Assembly (NCBI GenBank): GCA_900548905.1
Contig: URMK01000032.1
Location: 7,167 to 71,166, forward strand
Source of the DNA: an uncultured Lachnospiraceae bacterium
GTDB lineage: Bacteria > Bacillota > Clostridia > Lachnospirales > Lachnospiraceae
Length of the DNA stretch: 64,000 bases
Direction: 5' to 3'
Shown: positions 1-8,567 of the stretch, in pieces
Numbering within the stretch: the stretch's first letter is position 1
Layout of the letters: every line of letters begins with the position of its first letter
Translations under genes and position numbers: made by a program
The notes under the pieces: model-generated
What the model saw: the letters and a program-made list of their open reading frames with translations, nothing else
Told to the model about the DNA's origin: nothing
Databases searched by the model: none

Positions 1-574
1 CAAATTCATCCGCTATTTTCTGATCCGTCCGGCCTCCGCCTGTATCCTGATCGGGATTCAAAAGTTCTTCTATTTCTCTTACGATGTCCATCCTTTTCCC
101 TTGGCATTTCATTGCTTCGAAATGTTCCTTCAGGCACCATGCCTTCTCAGATTCCGCCATTTCAGAAAAAGATCTCTGGTTAAGGTTTGTTTCCGCCATG
201 ATTAATATCGCTTCCGCTTCGGATATGCCTTCTTTAATTATGACCGGTGCCTTTGTAATGCCTGCAAGACGTGCGGCATTCCTTCTGTTATACCCGCTGA
301 GGATTTTATATCCGCCGTCTGTCTTCCACAATATAATTGGCTGCAAGATGCCGACACGCTTTATGCTGTCTGCAAGGCTGTCTAACCGTGAACCGGAATA
401 TTCTTTGAAGTGGTGTTTCTCATAATCCTCCATCCGGGTAAAATCCATTTCCGACAGCGGAGACTCTACCGTGTTTTCCTGACCTTTCACCGGAAAATCA
501 AAGATGTCATCTTCGGAAAAGGTACTGTTAAGGATATTATTCAGGTTTGGGATTTTAGGTGTTCTAACCGGCAT
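1..574 (-). CDS. ParB/RepB/Spo0J-family partition protein (partial, C-terminus outside window)
   Basis: The frame reads from an ATG at 574 to the left edge without a stop, giving about 191 N-terminal residues. The motif SGYNRRNAARLAG matches the ParB/Srx-like nucleotide-binding box (usually GxRRxxAAxxAG), and the following NLNQRSFSEMAESEKA and QGKRMD segments are typical of ParB proteins from Firmicute plasmids and integrative elements. ParB proteins bind parS-type sites and, with ParA, segregate DNA. The start overlaps the 3' end of the ParA gene by 11 bases, so the pair is translationally coupled. The family is seen in the sequence; the link to a mobile element is inference, because chromosomal Spo0J normally sits beside rsmG/Soj genes, which are absent here. 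Confidence 0.85.
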   Translation of the reverse strand, partial: MPVRTPKIPNLNNILNSTFSEDDIFDFPVKGQENTVESPLSEMDFTRMEDYEKHHFKEYSGSRLDSLADSIKRVGILQPIILWKTDGGYKILSGYNRRNAARLAGITKAPVIIKEGISEAEAILIMAETNLNQRSFSEMAESEKAWCLKEHFEAMKCQGKRMDIVREIEELLNPDQDTGGGRTDQKIADEF

Positions 575-1352
575 GGCTAATCAACTCCTCTGCAAAATTT
601 TGATAGGCAATGGATGCGGCATTTGTCGGATCAAGTTCGCATACCGTCATTCCGGCATCTACTGCATCAGGTACTCTTGTAGAGCGGGGGATACAATTTT
701 GGAATATCCGGACATGCTCGCCCAGTGAAACATGCAGCTGCCGCTTTACCCTCTGGCTTACTTTAGTCCGCTGATTATCCATGGTTATGAGGATTCCCTC
801 TATCTCCAATTCCGGATTAATTCTGCTCCTGATTTTATGGTAAGCCTTGAAAAATTCGCTCATCCCTTCCACAGCCAGCGTTTCCGACTGCACCGGAATG
901 ATAAGGCCGTCACAGCATATCATGACATTAATCATAGGTGTGCCCATTTTCGGCATACAGTCAATCAAAATGTAATCATAATGCGCACGAATGGTGTCCA
1001 CATATTCCTTAAGCTTATATTCAGCAAAATCCGTATCGCTCATAAGCTTTTCAAAGTTATCTAATTTATTATTTGCGGGGATTAAGTCCACCCCGGCCGC
1101 CGTTGTAATCATATAACTTTCCCGTTCTGGCAGTTCTTCGTCCATAACTATACATTTCAATAACTCATAAATCGTTGTACAGAGCTTTTCAGGGGATTGT
1201 ACCCCCAAAAGCTTTGTAGAGTGCCGTTGTCCGTCAAAATCAATCAGAGCCACCTTTTTGCCTTTCACAGACAGCAGGTAAGCTAAAGTCGTAGCGGTTG
1301 TCGTTTTCCCTACGCCTCCTTTTCGGTTTACAATTCCCCATACTTTGCACAT
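564..1352 (-). CDS. parA: ParA-family partition ATPase
   Basis: A 262-residue ParA/MinD-type ATPase. The deviant Walker A, RKGGVGKTTT at residues 10-19, carries the signature lysine at residue 11 and the P-loop lysine at 16. The Walker A' region reads LIDFDGQRHSTKLLG and the Walker B region LIDCMPKMG. Length fits small plasmid or ICE ParA proteins without an N-terminal HTH. The ATG has GAGG about 9 bases upstream. It is the first gene of a parA-parB operon, and ParB begins inside its last codons. The 300 bp upstream hold inverted repeats that could be the partition site or the operator for autorepression. The role in DNA segregation follows from the family; which replicon it serves is not visible. 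Confidence 0.9.
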   Translation of the reverse strand: MCKVWGIVNRKGGVGKTTTATTLAYLLSVKGKKVALIDFDGQRHSTKLLGVQSPEKLCTTIYELLKCIVMDEELPERESYMITTAAGVDLIPANNKLDNFEKLMSDTDFAEYKLKEYVDTIRAHYDYILIDCMPKMGTPMINVMICCDGLIIPVQSETLAVEGMSEFFKAYHKIRSRINPELEIEGILITMDNQRTKVSQRVKRQLHVSLGEHVRIFQNCIPRSTRVPDAVDAGMTVCELDPTNAASIAYQNFAEELISHAG

Positions 1353-1661
1353 ATTTTTTCCTCACTTTTTATATTGGATAAAAAACAGGGACGACACTTG
1401 CCTCCTTTCTGTGTCAGAATTAGAACAGGACTAAACCTATGTATGCTAATACACAGATCTAGTCCTGTTTTGACTACAAATCACATCAATTACCCTGCTG
1501 CAATTGATATAATAATAACTATTCACTTATAAGAGGTATTGCGTATAAAAATGGCGCCATCCTATCCGTAGTACGCTATAATAAGCGATAGCGACAGTAG
1601 TAGGACTAAATCAGCACATCCACGAAACCCTTGATTTTACTGGGTTTTAGCTGGCCTGTCA
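1353..1661. promoter_or_regulatory. Non-coding region upstream of parA with inverted repeats (candidate parS/operator)
   Basis: This 309-bp gap has no convincing ORF. A perfect 10-bp inverted repeat, AACAGGACTA at 1424-1433 and TAGTCCTGTT at 1460-1469, flanks 26 bp. The octamer GGACTAAA from the left arm recurs at about 1603. A second small palindrome, CGCTAT/ATAGCG, lies at 1574-1593. Repeats of this kind upstream of parA are often ParB-binding sites or ParA operators; that assignment is inference. Neither hairpin is followed by a good T-run. Confidence 0.4.
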
Positions 1662-2450
1662 TTAATATAGCACAATCCCTTCTGCTTTCCCTTCCGCTTT
1701 TCCATCATTAAACAACATTGTTCCCAACTTTGTCATTGCTAATATCTCCTTTACTCTGCTCAGTTCCTTCTCGTCCAGGAATTTATCCGCCAATGTATAA
1801 AGCACGGCAAACATTTTTTCCTGTTCCATATCAGTTACTGCATTACCTGAATTCTGCAGGAATAGTAAACTTTTAATGATCCTCTCTCCGATTTCCAGGC
1901 TGCCGGACATCAACGGTGTTAAAAGCAAAGGCACCAGATCTGCTTTTTCCAACATTTTTCCCTGCTTCTGTTTCCTGTCCAGCGCGGAAAACAGCTGATC
2001 CGAGTCCGAATCCTTCAGACGGACAAGCTTAACCCGATACCTATTAATTCCTTCCGCCAGTTCAGTCCTCAAATGTTTTACTTTTGAGGTACATATCACA
2101 TAAGTAATCACTGCACACTGAAATGTACGGCTGGCAGCCGCTTCATACTCACGAAACCGCCTTAAATCCTCCCGGGTAACGGAATCGCTCTCAAACTCCA
2201 GGTGCATCAGGACTCCTTCTTCAGAAAAATAATTAAAATCCTGATACATTTGTCTCGCCTCCAGCTTCACACTTTCAGTCGGCCCAATGTACTTAACCTC
2301 TCCGGGAATCCCCAATAGAGGCAGTAATTCTTCGCCGAAATACTGCGCTGCCGTTTTCAGTGCCAGATCCTCATGGTGTATTTCCCGTGCTTCGGTCTGT
2401 TTCTCTTTCTGTTTGTGTTTATCCACACAGCCTCCTGTTCCGTAAGCCAT
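1662..2450 (-). CDS. Rpn-like PD-(D/E)XK nuclease/transposase-derived protein, C-terminally shortened
   Basis: About 262 residues. The N-terminal two thirds resemble the Rpn/PD-(D/E)XK nuclease family expanded in Clostridia: a conserved D in YQDFNYF, then the strand HLEFES bearing the acidic core, then VITYVICTSKV. Relatives promote recombination or are transposase-derived. The C-terminal tail normally holds several KAEGKAEG-type repeats and a final helix; here it stops after two repeats (DGKAEGKAEGIVLY), so the 3' end is probably truncated. A start 21 bases upstream is possible, but the clear ribosome site GGAGGGCGG (2461-2469) lies 10 bases before the ATG at 2450 and would fall inside the longer version. 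The gene is single and not in an operon. Confidence 0.65.
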   Translation of the reverse strand: MAYGTGGCVDKHKQKEKQTEAREIHHEDLALKTAAQYFGEELLPLLGIPGEVKYIGPTESVKLEARQMYQDFNYFSEEGVLMHLEFESDSVTREDLRRFREYEAAASRTFQCAVITYVICTSKVKHLRTELAEGINRYRVKLVRLKDSDSDQLFSALDRKQKQGKMLEKADLVPLLLTPLMSGSLEIGERIIKSLLFLQNSGNAVTDMEQEKMFAVLYTLADKFLDEKELSRVKEILAMTKLGTMLFNDGKAEGKAEGIVLY

Positions 2451-2691
2451 GTGTAAATTTCCGCCCTCCACATAATTATATCTGAAAATCCAACACCGGA
2501 CAACCGCCTCTTACTCTTTTCCTTTTCTGGTTGCTACTAATTTTTTTCTCATTTTATGAATTGTTGTCCGAATAGGACAGAAATAACGAATTGTTTTTGA
2601 ATAGGGTCTGAATGGAATTGCGGCGACAGATTTTTACACACCTTCGGCCGCCGGTGCTTTTTTATGATAACACAGTATCCACACACAGTCA
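2451..2691. other. Non-coding gap with a small palindrome
   Basis: The AT-rich stretch upstream of the Rpn-like gene contains TGTCC-GAATA-GGACA at 2565-2579, five-base arms around five bases, and two nearby copies of GAATTGTT. It probably carries the promoter for the minus-strand gene. No reading frame stands out. Confidence 0.3.
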
Positions 2692-2727
2692 AATACCCGT
2701 ACCGCCATGCCGGGCGGTACGGGTATT
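2692..2727 (-). terminator. Strong hairpin downstream of the lipoprotein gene
   Basis: Perfect 15-bp inverted repeat (AATACCCGTACCGCC at 2692-2706, complement at 2713-2727) with a 6-base loop. It lies about 60 bases past the stop codon at 2790 of the minus-strand two-component/lipoprotein operon. The T-run on that side is short (TTT), so termination efficiency is uncertain. Confidence 0.6.
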
Positions 2728-2789
2728 GTAGTTACCGTCCACTCCGTGACCAGTAACGTATTGTGCGATGCCGTCATGTCATACTGCCG

Positions 2790-3587
2790 TCATCCCTTTC
2801 CGGATCCTGCCTCTATCGGTGCGATCCATCTCATGGCCCGGCCCCTGCTCTGCCGGTCAAAGCAGTCCACCTTGCCGGAGGCCACATCCACAGTCACCAC
2901 GATGGCCCCGTCCCTGCCGTCCTTATATATGACGGCGATAGAGGTATCGTTGGTAAAAGCTGCACCCAGAAGTTCAATATCCTCTTCTGCAGACAGTTTT
3001 TTGGAAAGAAGGAACTGCCTGGTGGTTTTCTTTGCCTCTTCCACTGTCGGAGGTCTGTCGGCATCTTCCCACACCGTATTCATCCCTGCCAGATAGATAT
3101 CTTTGATCTCCCCGTTTTCCAGAAAAGAAACTATATATTCCGGCGTCACATATTCGCCATTGAAATACCCCGTTTCTTCTCTGTTTTTCGGGGAAGAAAA
3201 AAAGAGGGTGGTATTGGCTTTATACAGATCGCCTTCATAAACCTCCTCCGGAGAAAAACGGCTGCCGATTTCAAAGTCCTCTGCATCCAGTGTAACATCA
3301 AAATAATAGTTCAGAGCATCCACAGCCTTCTGCACCAGCTCCGGCGGGGCCGCCTCCAGATTTGAACCGGCAGGTTCCCCGGAAACCTGTGTGCCGGCTT
3401 CCGCTTCTATCTGCATGTCGTCCTGCTTCTTTGCAGAGGTCTCGATCCACTGCTGCGTCTGCTTTTCTGCCTCTGCGGAATCCCCCGAAGCCGTCCCGCC
3501 GCCGTCAGGCGCTTTGGCCGCACACCCCGTCAGCACCAGCGCCAGAAGCGCTCCCAAAAGCAGCAGCAATTGTATCCTTCGTTTCAT
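2790..3587 (-). CDS. Hypothetical lipoprotein in a two-component operon
   Basis: A 265-residue protein with a type II signal peptide: basic MKRR, a leucine-rich core, and the lipobox LTGC with the lipidated cysteine at 22. A low-complexity linker of Ser, Gly, Ala, Glu and Gln runs to about residue 85, followed by a folded domain of about 180 residues that I cannot assign with certainty; it has PepSY-like alternation of strands but no diagnostic motif. It is the third gene after a response regulator and kinase, 61 bases downstream of the kinase, so it may be a sensor accessory or an extracellular target. A surface location is well supported; any function is inference. Confidence 0.75.
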   Translation of the reverse strand: MKRRIQLLLLLGALLALVLTGCAAKAPDGGGTASGDSAEAEKQTQQWIETSAKKQDDMQIEAEAGTQVSGEPAGSNLEAAPPELVQKAVDALNYYFDVTLDAEDFEIGSRFSPEEVYEGDLYKANTTLFFSSPKNREETGYFNGEYVTPEYIVSFLENGEIKDIYLAGMNTVWEDADRPPTVEEAKKTTRQFLLSKKLSAEEDIELLGAAFTNDTSIAVIYKDGRDGAIVVTVDVASGKVDCFDRQSRGRAMRWIAPIEAGSGKG

Positions 3588-3648
3588 TGGTAAATCCTCC
3601 TCTTTCTCAGGCCGCTATGTACCTTTTTTGTTTTGCACGTAATACAGA

Positions 3649-5073
3649 CTACCCGGTTTTTGTAACCTCTTTGTAACAGGGAAACATGATTTTTACCATT
3701 GTCCCTTTTCCCACCCGGGAAACAAGCTCGATTTTTGCCCCATGGATCCGGGCAATATCCGAGCAAAGGGAAAGGCCCAGCCCAACGCCGTTATTCTTCC
3801 GGTTTCTCACCTTGTCCACCTGGTAAAAACTTTCGAAAACCCGGGCCTGTTCTTCCTCCGGTATCCCTTTTCCTTCATCCTCCACCTCTGCGGTGACGGA
3901 TCCGCCCTCTTCCCTGAGCCTTATCCATATCCTGCCGCCTGGTTCGGAGGCTTTTCCCGCATTATCAACCAGATTGCCGAACAGGGCCAGCAGCAAATCC
4001 GGTTTAGCAAGAAGCAGGACCGGTTCTCCGGGTAATACCGTCTCCAGCCGCAGTCCCGCTTTCACCGCCGCAGGTTCATATGCCATGACCGCCTGCCGGA
4101 TGATTTCTCCTGCGTCACAAGGGACCATATCAAAGGTATGCCTTCTTAAAAAGATCATATCCATCATCACTTCCGAAAGCTTCTCGATCCGTTTGCCCTC
4201 CCGGAAAATGCACTCGCCCAGCTCCTGCACATATTCTTCGTCACCGCTGGTGGAACGCAGCAGATCCGCATAGCCCACTACCGCCGTCAGGGGGGTGCGC
4301 AGTTCATGGGTGAAATTATCCGTAAACCGCTGCTGCTCCTGGTTTTTCCTTTTAAGCTCCTCCACGGTGGCCTCAATAGCATCCGCCATTTTGTTATAAC
4401 TTTCCGCCAGTTCCCCCGCTTCGTCCTTCGTCGTGACAGGTATCCGCTCCGCATAATTGCCTTCTCCTGTTTTCCTCACGGAAGCCGTCAGTACGCGCAA
4501 GGTTTTGGTAAGCCTTCCGGTGAGCAGATACAGGCAGACAGCAAGCAGCACCGCAGTTCCCGCAGCAAGCCGGAAGAAAAAAGCGTACTGCTTGGCCCGA
4601 TCCGCATAGATACCGCTGATATCCACGAAAAAGAGGTTCCGTATCGTTTTGTCCTTAAGAGGGAAAAAACTGCTCAGAATCAGATACTGTTTTCCGTCAA
4701 TTTCCTGTCTGCTGTACGTTGCAAGCCTGCTGGTATATTCAACCTCCACAGCCACCGGCTGTTTAAAATCCAGAGTACTGTACAGCACCTTGTCATCCGC
4801 CAGGATTTCCAATGCTGTCCCCTGGGAATTCACCCTGCTGTCCAGATAGTCCGTGACCGCATCCGGACTGCCGTTATCCCCGTTTTTCTCACGTTCAGCC
4901 CATACATACTGTTCAATCCCCGATGAAATACTTTCCTGCTCATCTCTGGCCTGCTGCAGGCTCCGGTTGAAGGAGAGCTTACAGCTGTTTTCTATAGTCA
5001 GGATATTAGCTCCTGTAAATACCGCCATAAAAAGCAAAAGAGCAGAAATCATAATTTTTTGTCTCAGCTTCAT
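3649..5073 (-). CDS. Membrane sensor histidine kinase
   Basis: A 474-residue kinase with TM1 at residues 9-27, an extracellular sensor of about 140 residues, TM2 near 166-187, a HAMP linker and a coiled coil. The HisKA box FTHELRTPLTAVVGY has the phospho-acceptor His at residue 256. The HATPase domain follows with an N box (NLVDNAGKA), G1 (DEGKGIP) and G2 (GVGLGLSLCSDIA). It should autophosphorylate and pass phosphate to the adjacent OmpR-type regulator. Its ATG overlaps the regulator stop as ATGA, so the two are coupled. The extracellular domain is not a family I recognise, so the stimulus is unknown; the co-operonic lipoprotein suggests an envelope signal. Confidence 0.93.
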   Translation of the reverse strand: MKLRQKIMISALLLFMAVFTGANILTIENSCKLSFNRSLQQARDEQESISSGIEQYVWAEREKNGDNGSPDAVTDYLDSRVNSQGTALEILADDKVLYSTLDFKQPVAVEVEYTSRLATYSRQEIDGKQYLILSSFFPLKDKTIRNLFFVDISGIYADRAKQYAFFFRLAAGTAVLLAVCLYLLTGRLTKTLRVLTASVRKTGEGNYAERIPVTTKDEAGELAESYNKMADAIEATVEELKRKNQEQQRFTDNFTHELRTPLTAVVGYADLLRSTSGDEEYVQELGECIFREGKRIEKLSEVMMDMIFLRRHTFDMVPCDAGEIIRQAVMAYEPAAVKAGLRLETVLPGEPVLLLAKPDLLLALFGNLVDNAGKASEPGGRIWIRLREEGGSVTAEVEDEGKGIPEEEQARVFESFYQVDKVRNRKNNGVGLGLSLCSDIARIHGAKIELVSRVGKGTMVKIMFPCYKEVTKTG

Positions 5074-5729
5074 TCCTTATCCGCCTCCAGTCTGTAACCG
5101 ATTTTCCTTACCGGTACGATAACGCCTTCCAGCCCCAGCTTTTTTTTCAGGCGCTGTACATGCACATCCACCGTCCTGCTTTCCGGATCGTATTCCCCGC
5201 CCCAGACCTCTTCGTAGATCCGGTCACGGAACAGGGCTATGTTCCGGTTCCGCAGAAAAAGCAGCAGCAGATCCAGCTCCTTCATGGTAAGTTCAATTTC
5301 CGTCCTGTCTCTTTTTACCGTTCTGGATTCCCTGTCAATATCCAGACCCGCCACCTTTATCCGGGCCTGCCCCTTATGATACCTCCTCAGCACACTCTCC
5401 ACCCTGGCTGTAAGCTCGGCCAGTTCAAAGGGTTTTGTAATATAATCGTCCGCCCCTGCCCTCAGGCCTTTAATCTTATCCTCCAGGCCGGATTTTGCCG
5501 TAATAAAGATAACCGGTATCCCGAACTCTTTGCTGTATTCCAGCAGCTCATATCCGTCGATTTCCGGAAGCATAATATCAAGAAGAATCAAATCATACCG
5601 TTTCTGCTCCAGGAAATCCGCCGCCGTCTTTCCATCGTAAACGCATTCGCAGGAATATCCCGCCTTTTCCAGCCCTATCCGGATGAGCCTGGCAATCATT
5701 TCCTCATCTTCCACAATCAATAGCTTCAC
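5070..5729 (-). CDS. OmpR/PhoB-family response regulator
   Basis: A 219-residue regulator. The receiver domain has the acidic pocket VEDEE, phospho-acceptor D51 in LILLDIMLP, and switch residues in FITAKSG. A winged-helix DNA-binding domain follows, containing VWGGEYDPESRTVDVHVQRL and ending in KIGYRL. I place the start at a GTG (5727-5729), because AGGAGG lies nine bases upstream and the protein then begins VKLLIVEDEE as family members do; an upstream ATG would add 19 residues with no homology. It is the first gene of the regulator-kinase-lipoprotein operon. Confidence 0.93.
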   Translation of the reverse strand: MKLLIVEDEEMIARLIRIGLEKAGYSCECVYDGKTAADFLEQKRYDLILLDIMLPEIDGYELLEYSKEFGIPVIFITAKSGLEDKIKGLRAGADDYITKPFELAELTARVESVLRRYHKGQARIKVAGLDIDRESRTVKRDRTEIELTMKELDLLLLFLRNRNIALFRDRIYEEVWGGEYDPESRTVDVHVQRLKKKLGLEGVIVPVRKIGYRLEADKE

Positions 5730-5962
5730 CGTCCGCCGCCTCCTTTCCTTTCTGTATAACCGCAGTATATCCCCCATTTGTAACAAACCTGAAACATCTC
5801 AGGACAATTACACCGGATATTTTCCTCATTTTTCAGGAAATGTGCCCCGATTAGATACCAGTTCTTCTATCCATCCTCTTCTCCAAACAGCTGAAGCAAA
5901 GCATTATGGTTTCCGGAAGACAACAATACGGTTCTCTACATGCTGCAGCATTCAGAGCAAAA

Positions 5963-5987
5963 ACAGGCTCCGTTTAACGGAGCCTGT
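5963..5987 (-). terminator. Rho-independent terminator of the sugar-transport/AraC operon
   Basis: An 11-bp perfect stem (ACAGGCTCCGT, complement at 5977-5987) with a three-base loop. On the minus strand it is followed by TTTTT. It lies about 30 bases after the stop of the last minus-strand gene (6019). Confidence 0.8.
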
Positions 5988-6018
5988 ACCATTTAAAATA
6001 AGGAGTGCACTGCCTATT

Positions 6019-6306
6019 TTAATATAACGGAATTGCGGAAGCCGCCATCTCTGCCAGCATTTCATAACGTACCCCTGTTGGAAGCATGCTGACACCGTCA
6101 AAAGTGATAACATACGGCGCCGTATTACCGGGCTGGTTTTCCGAAAACTGGAACACCTCGCCGTCCGTATAAACCGGCACTACCGATTGCCCCACATTGG
6201 CACTGGCGATAATATGTTCCTGAATAACCCCTTTTCCGATCAACCCGGCATTAGCAGTATTGGTAATATCCGACGGTAAGAACTGATCAAAGGGGTAAGA
6301 GGTCAC
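6019..6306 (-). CDS. Small hypothetical ORF at the end of the sugar-transport operon
   Basis: A 95-residue frame with a GTG start 10 bases after the AraC-type regulator stop, preceded by a weak AGAGGG site. There is no signal peptide or membrane segment and no motif I recognise. It reads like the C-terminal part of a larger globular protein (YVITFDGVSMLPTGVRYEML) and may be a gene remnant left between the regulator and the operon terminator. Its position and the terminator just after it argue that it is transcribed. Confidence 0.4.
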   Translation of the reverse strand: MTSYPFDQFLPSDITNTANAGLIGKGVIQEHIIASANVGQSVVPVYTDGEVFQFSENQPGNTAPYVITFDGVSMLPTGVRYEMLAEMAASAIPLY

Positions 6307-6316
6307 ACCCGCCCTC

Positions 6317-8542
6317 TCAGCCGCCGTTTTCCTCCGGCCGCCGTCTGTTTCCCCGGTATTCTCCCGGCGTCTCTCCCGTTTCCCTTTTGAATTTGCGGAT
6401 AAAGCTGGATGTATCGAGGTAGCCGATATGGCTTACAATTTCCTGAATCGGCAGCTGTGTGCCCTCCAGCAGCCGTTTCGCCTCCTCCAACCGCAGCTGT
6501 GTGATATAGCTTTTCAGGTTTTCCCCTGTCTGTTCCGTTATGAAACGGCTGATATAATACGGGGAAAGGCCGAATTCATCCCCCAGCCGTTCCAGGCTCA
6601 GTTCCGGGCTGAACGCATGCTCCTGTACATAACGCAGAATGCGCTCCGTCAGATCCTCCTGCCGGCTTTTCCGGGTCTGGGCCGTATACGTACAGACTCT
6701 GCCCAGCAGCTGTTCCATGCGGGCTTTCAAGACATCTGCCCCTTCCACCGTTACCAGGGAAGAGAATTCCTCCTGCAGCTGTGCCGGAATATAATCAGCC
6801 AGGGCATCCTTCAGGCTTTTTACCATATCCAGAACAAAATATTTGAAAAGAAGGACCGATTGGTACTTCCGGGCCAGATTTTCAAAATAGCGTCCGAAAA
6901 TCTTATCCGACAGGGAATCATCCCCGTGCCGCAGGGCCTGAACCAGCTTAAGAAGCTCTTCCCCGTCCGGAGATTTGGCCTGTCTCAGGCTGTCCCCCAG
7001 ATTTTCATAAAAGAGCATCCTGCCGCTTTGGTTCTGTTTCAGATATTCCGCCGCCGCCAATGCTTCATAAAAGGAGTCCTTCGTCTGCCTTAGTTCCTTC
7101 ACCCGGCTTCCTATCCCAATCACATAACGGATATCCAACGAATCCGCCAGTATAGGCGCCAGCCCCTTGTCAATCTCCATAGCCAGTTCTGAAAACTCCT
7201 TTTCCTGGGCACCGTTGACTATCCAGCAGATAGAAGAATCCCTGGGCTTTTCAATGCAGCAGATATGCAGGGCATTCCTTATCTCCAGCTCCAGGGAAAA
7301 ATTCAGAATTTCCTGCCTGTACAGGGAGTGGATGGTGCCTTTATCTCGGAAAAGGCAGATCGCCACCGCCGTATAACAATTTCCCTGCCCCGGAAAACGG
7401 AAATCCGAAAAGGCCCGCTCCAGTTCGTTCTCTTCTATCATACCATCTAAAAAAAGTTCCATAATCCGCTGCTTCAAATAGGGTTCCTGCCAGGAAACCA
7501 TGTCCTCTATTTTTTTCTGATCTTCAATATATTCATGCAGAGCCTGCAGTTCATTCCTTCTTCCCCCGGATTTATCCATCAGCCGGAATAAATCCCGGAT
7601 GGGTCTGTAATTAAAAAAGCTGACCGCCACCGCCAGGGTCAGGCACAGAAATAGAATAAGGAAGCACAGAAGGACCAGCAGGTTTTCCTGAAAGAGTGCA
7701 TCCCCCTCCGCCATCAGGGAAACCGATACGGCCACCGCATAGGTAATGCCGGTTGTCCCGGAGGTATAGTAAAGCAGGGATCCCGGCTTTTGGTTCTTTT
7801 TATCCCAATCCATTCCGGCCAGGGAACCGGGCGATGCGGATATCTCCAGGAGCCTGGCTTTATCAAATCCAGGCTCCCGTCGGGAAAACTCATCATACAA
7901 AACAGTCCTGTCGGGAGAAGCCAAAAAAAGCTGCAATCCCTGATCGGAAAACGCAGAGGCAATCGTCTGCTTAACCGTTTCGGCCTCCATGAGGAAAACC
8001 AGATGTCCGTAGGGCGTATATGTGGGGACGGGATAGACAAAGACCAGCCGCTGCGTTTCCTCCTTTGACGGAAACAGAAGATAGGGGACAAGATGCTCCT
8101 GTTCCCCTGAAAGATACGTTCGGATATCCAGTTCCATGTTACGGAAGGTAGCGTAGGACATGATTCCGCTTGCAGAGTAGACACAGTCCTCCTCCTTCAG
8201 AATAAAAAACCCCTTTTCCAGCTCGGGATATCTGCTCAAAAGCGGCTTCATCGTGTTCAGACACTGGTACCGTTCATACACGCTGCCCGTCATCTGCCTT
8301 GGCCGCAGCGAGGGATCCACCGTAATGGAGGACACCATCCTGAAATGGCTGGAAACCGCTTCATCCACCAGCCCCGCCGCCGCTTTCAGCTTCTGCAGGT
8401 TTATCTTTTCCGTCTGTTCCCTGAGAGACTGCACATTATACAGGTAAAACGATCCAATAGCAATCCCCAGGGGGATCAGCGCCGCAATCAGAAAGGATAT
8501 CAGATATTTATAAAAAATACTGTGCGTATTCTTCCTTTTCAT
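6317..8542 (-). CDS. Membrane-anchored AraC-family regulator with extracellular Cache-like sensor
   Basis: A 741-residue protein of the YesN/YtdP style. TM1 is at about residues 11-31, an extracellular dCache-like sensor spans about 35-280, TM2 is at about 283-307, a cytoplasmic linker follows, and a C-terminal pair of AraC helix-turn-helices occupies about 635-735 (LERLGDEFGLSPYYISRFI and IQEIVSHIGYLDTSSFIRKFK). Such proteins sense sugars outside the cell, directly or through a binding protein, and activate nearby transport genes. It is the fourth gene after the binding protein and two permeases, 25 bases downstream of the second permease. Control of the adjacent operon and of the divergent glycosidase operon is inference from position. 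Confidence 0.88.
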   Translation of the reverse strand: MKRKNTHSIFYKYLISFLIAALIPLGIAIGSFYLYNVQSLREQTEKINLQKLKAAAGLVDEAVSSHFRMVSSITVDPSLRPRQMTGSVYERYQCLNTMKPLLSRYPELEKGFFILKEEDCVYSASGIMSYATFRNMELDIRTYLSGEQEHLVPYLLFPSKEETQRLVFVYPVPTYTPYGHLVFLMEAETVKQTIASAFSDQGLQLFLASPDRTVLYDEFSRREPGFDKARLLEISASPGSLAGMDWDKKNQKPGSLLYYTSGTTGITYAVAVSVSLMAEGDALFQENLLVLLCFLILFLCLTLAVAVSFFNYRPIRDLFRLMDKSGGRRNELQALHEYIEDQKKIEDMVSWQEPYLKQRIMELFLDGMIEENELERAFSDFRFPGQGNCYTAVAICLFRDKGTIHSLYRQEILNFSLELEIRNALHICCIEKPRDSSICWIVNGAQEKEFSELAMEIDKGLAPILADSLDIRYVIGIGSRVKELRQTKDSFYEALAAAEYLKQNQSGRMLFYENLGDSLRQAKSPDGEELLKLVQALRHGDDSLSDKIFGRYFENLARKYQSVLLFKYFVLDMVKSLKDALADYIPAQLQEEFSSLVTVEGADVLKARMEQLLGRVCTYTAQTRKSRQEDLTERILRYVQEHAFSPELSLERLGDEFGLSPYYISRFITEQTGENLKSYITQLRLEEAKRLLEGTQLPIQEIVSHIGYLDTSSFIRKFKRETGETPGEYRGNRRRPEENGG

Positions 8543-8567
8543 TCTTACCGCCCCCGCAATCTGTTTA

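Noticed and set aside
564..1352. ParA as the chromosomal Soj protein or a MinD.
   Set aside because: No amphipathic C-terminal helix of MinD, and none of the chromosomal neighbours of soj; the ParB partner is of the plasmid/ICE kind.
2640..2670. A GC-rich stretch followed by six Ts as a plus-strand terminator.
   Set aside because: The stem is only four base pairs and there is no plus-strand gene upstream.
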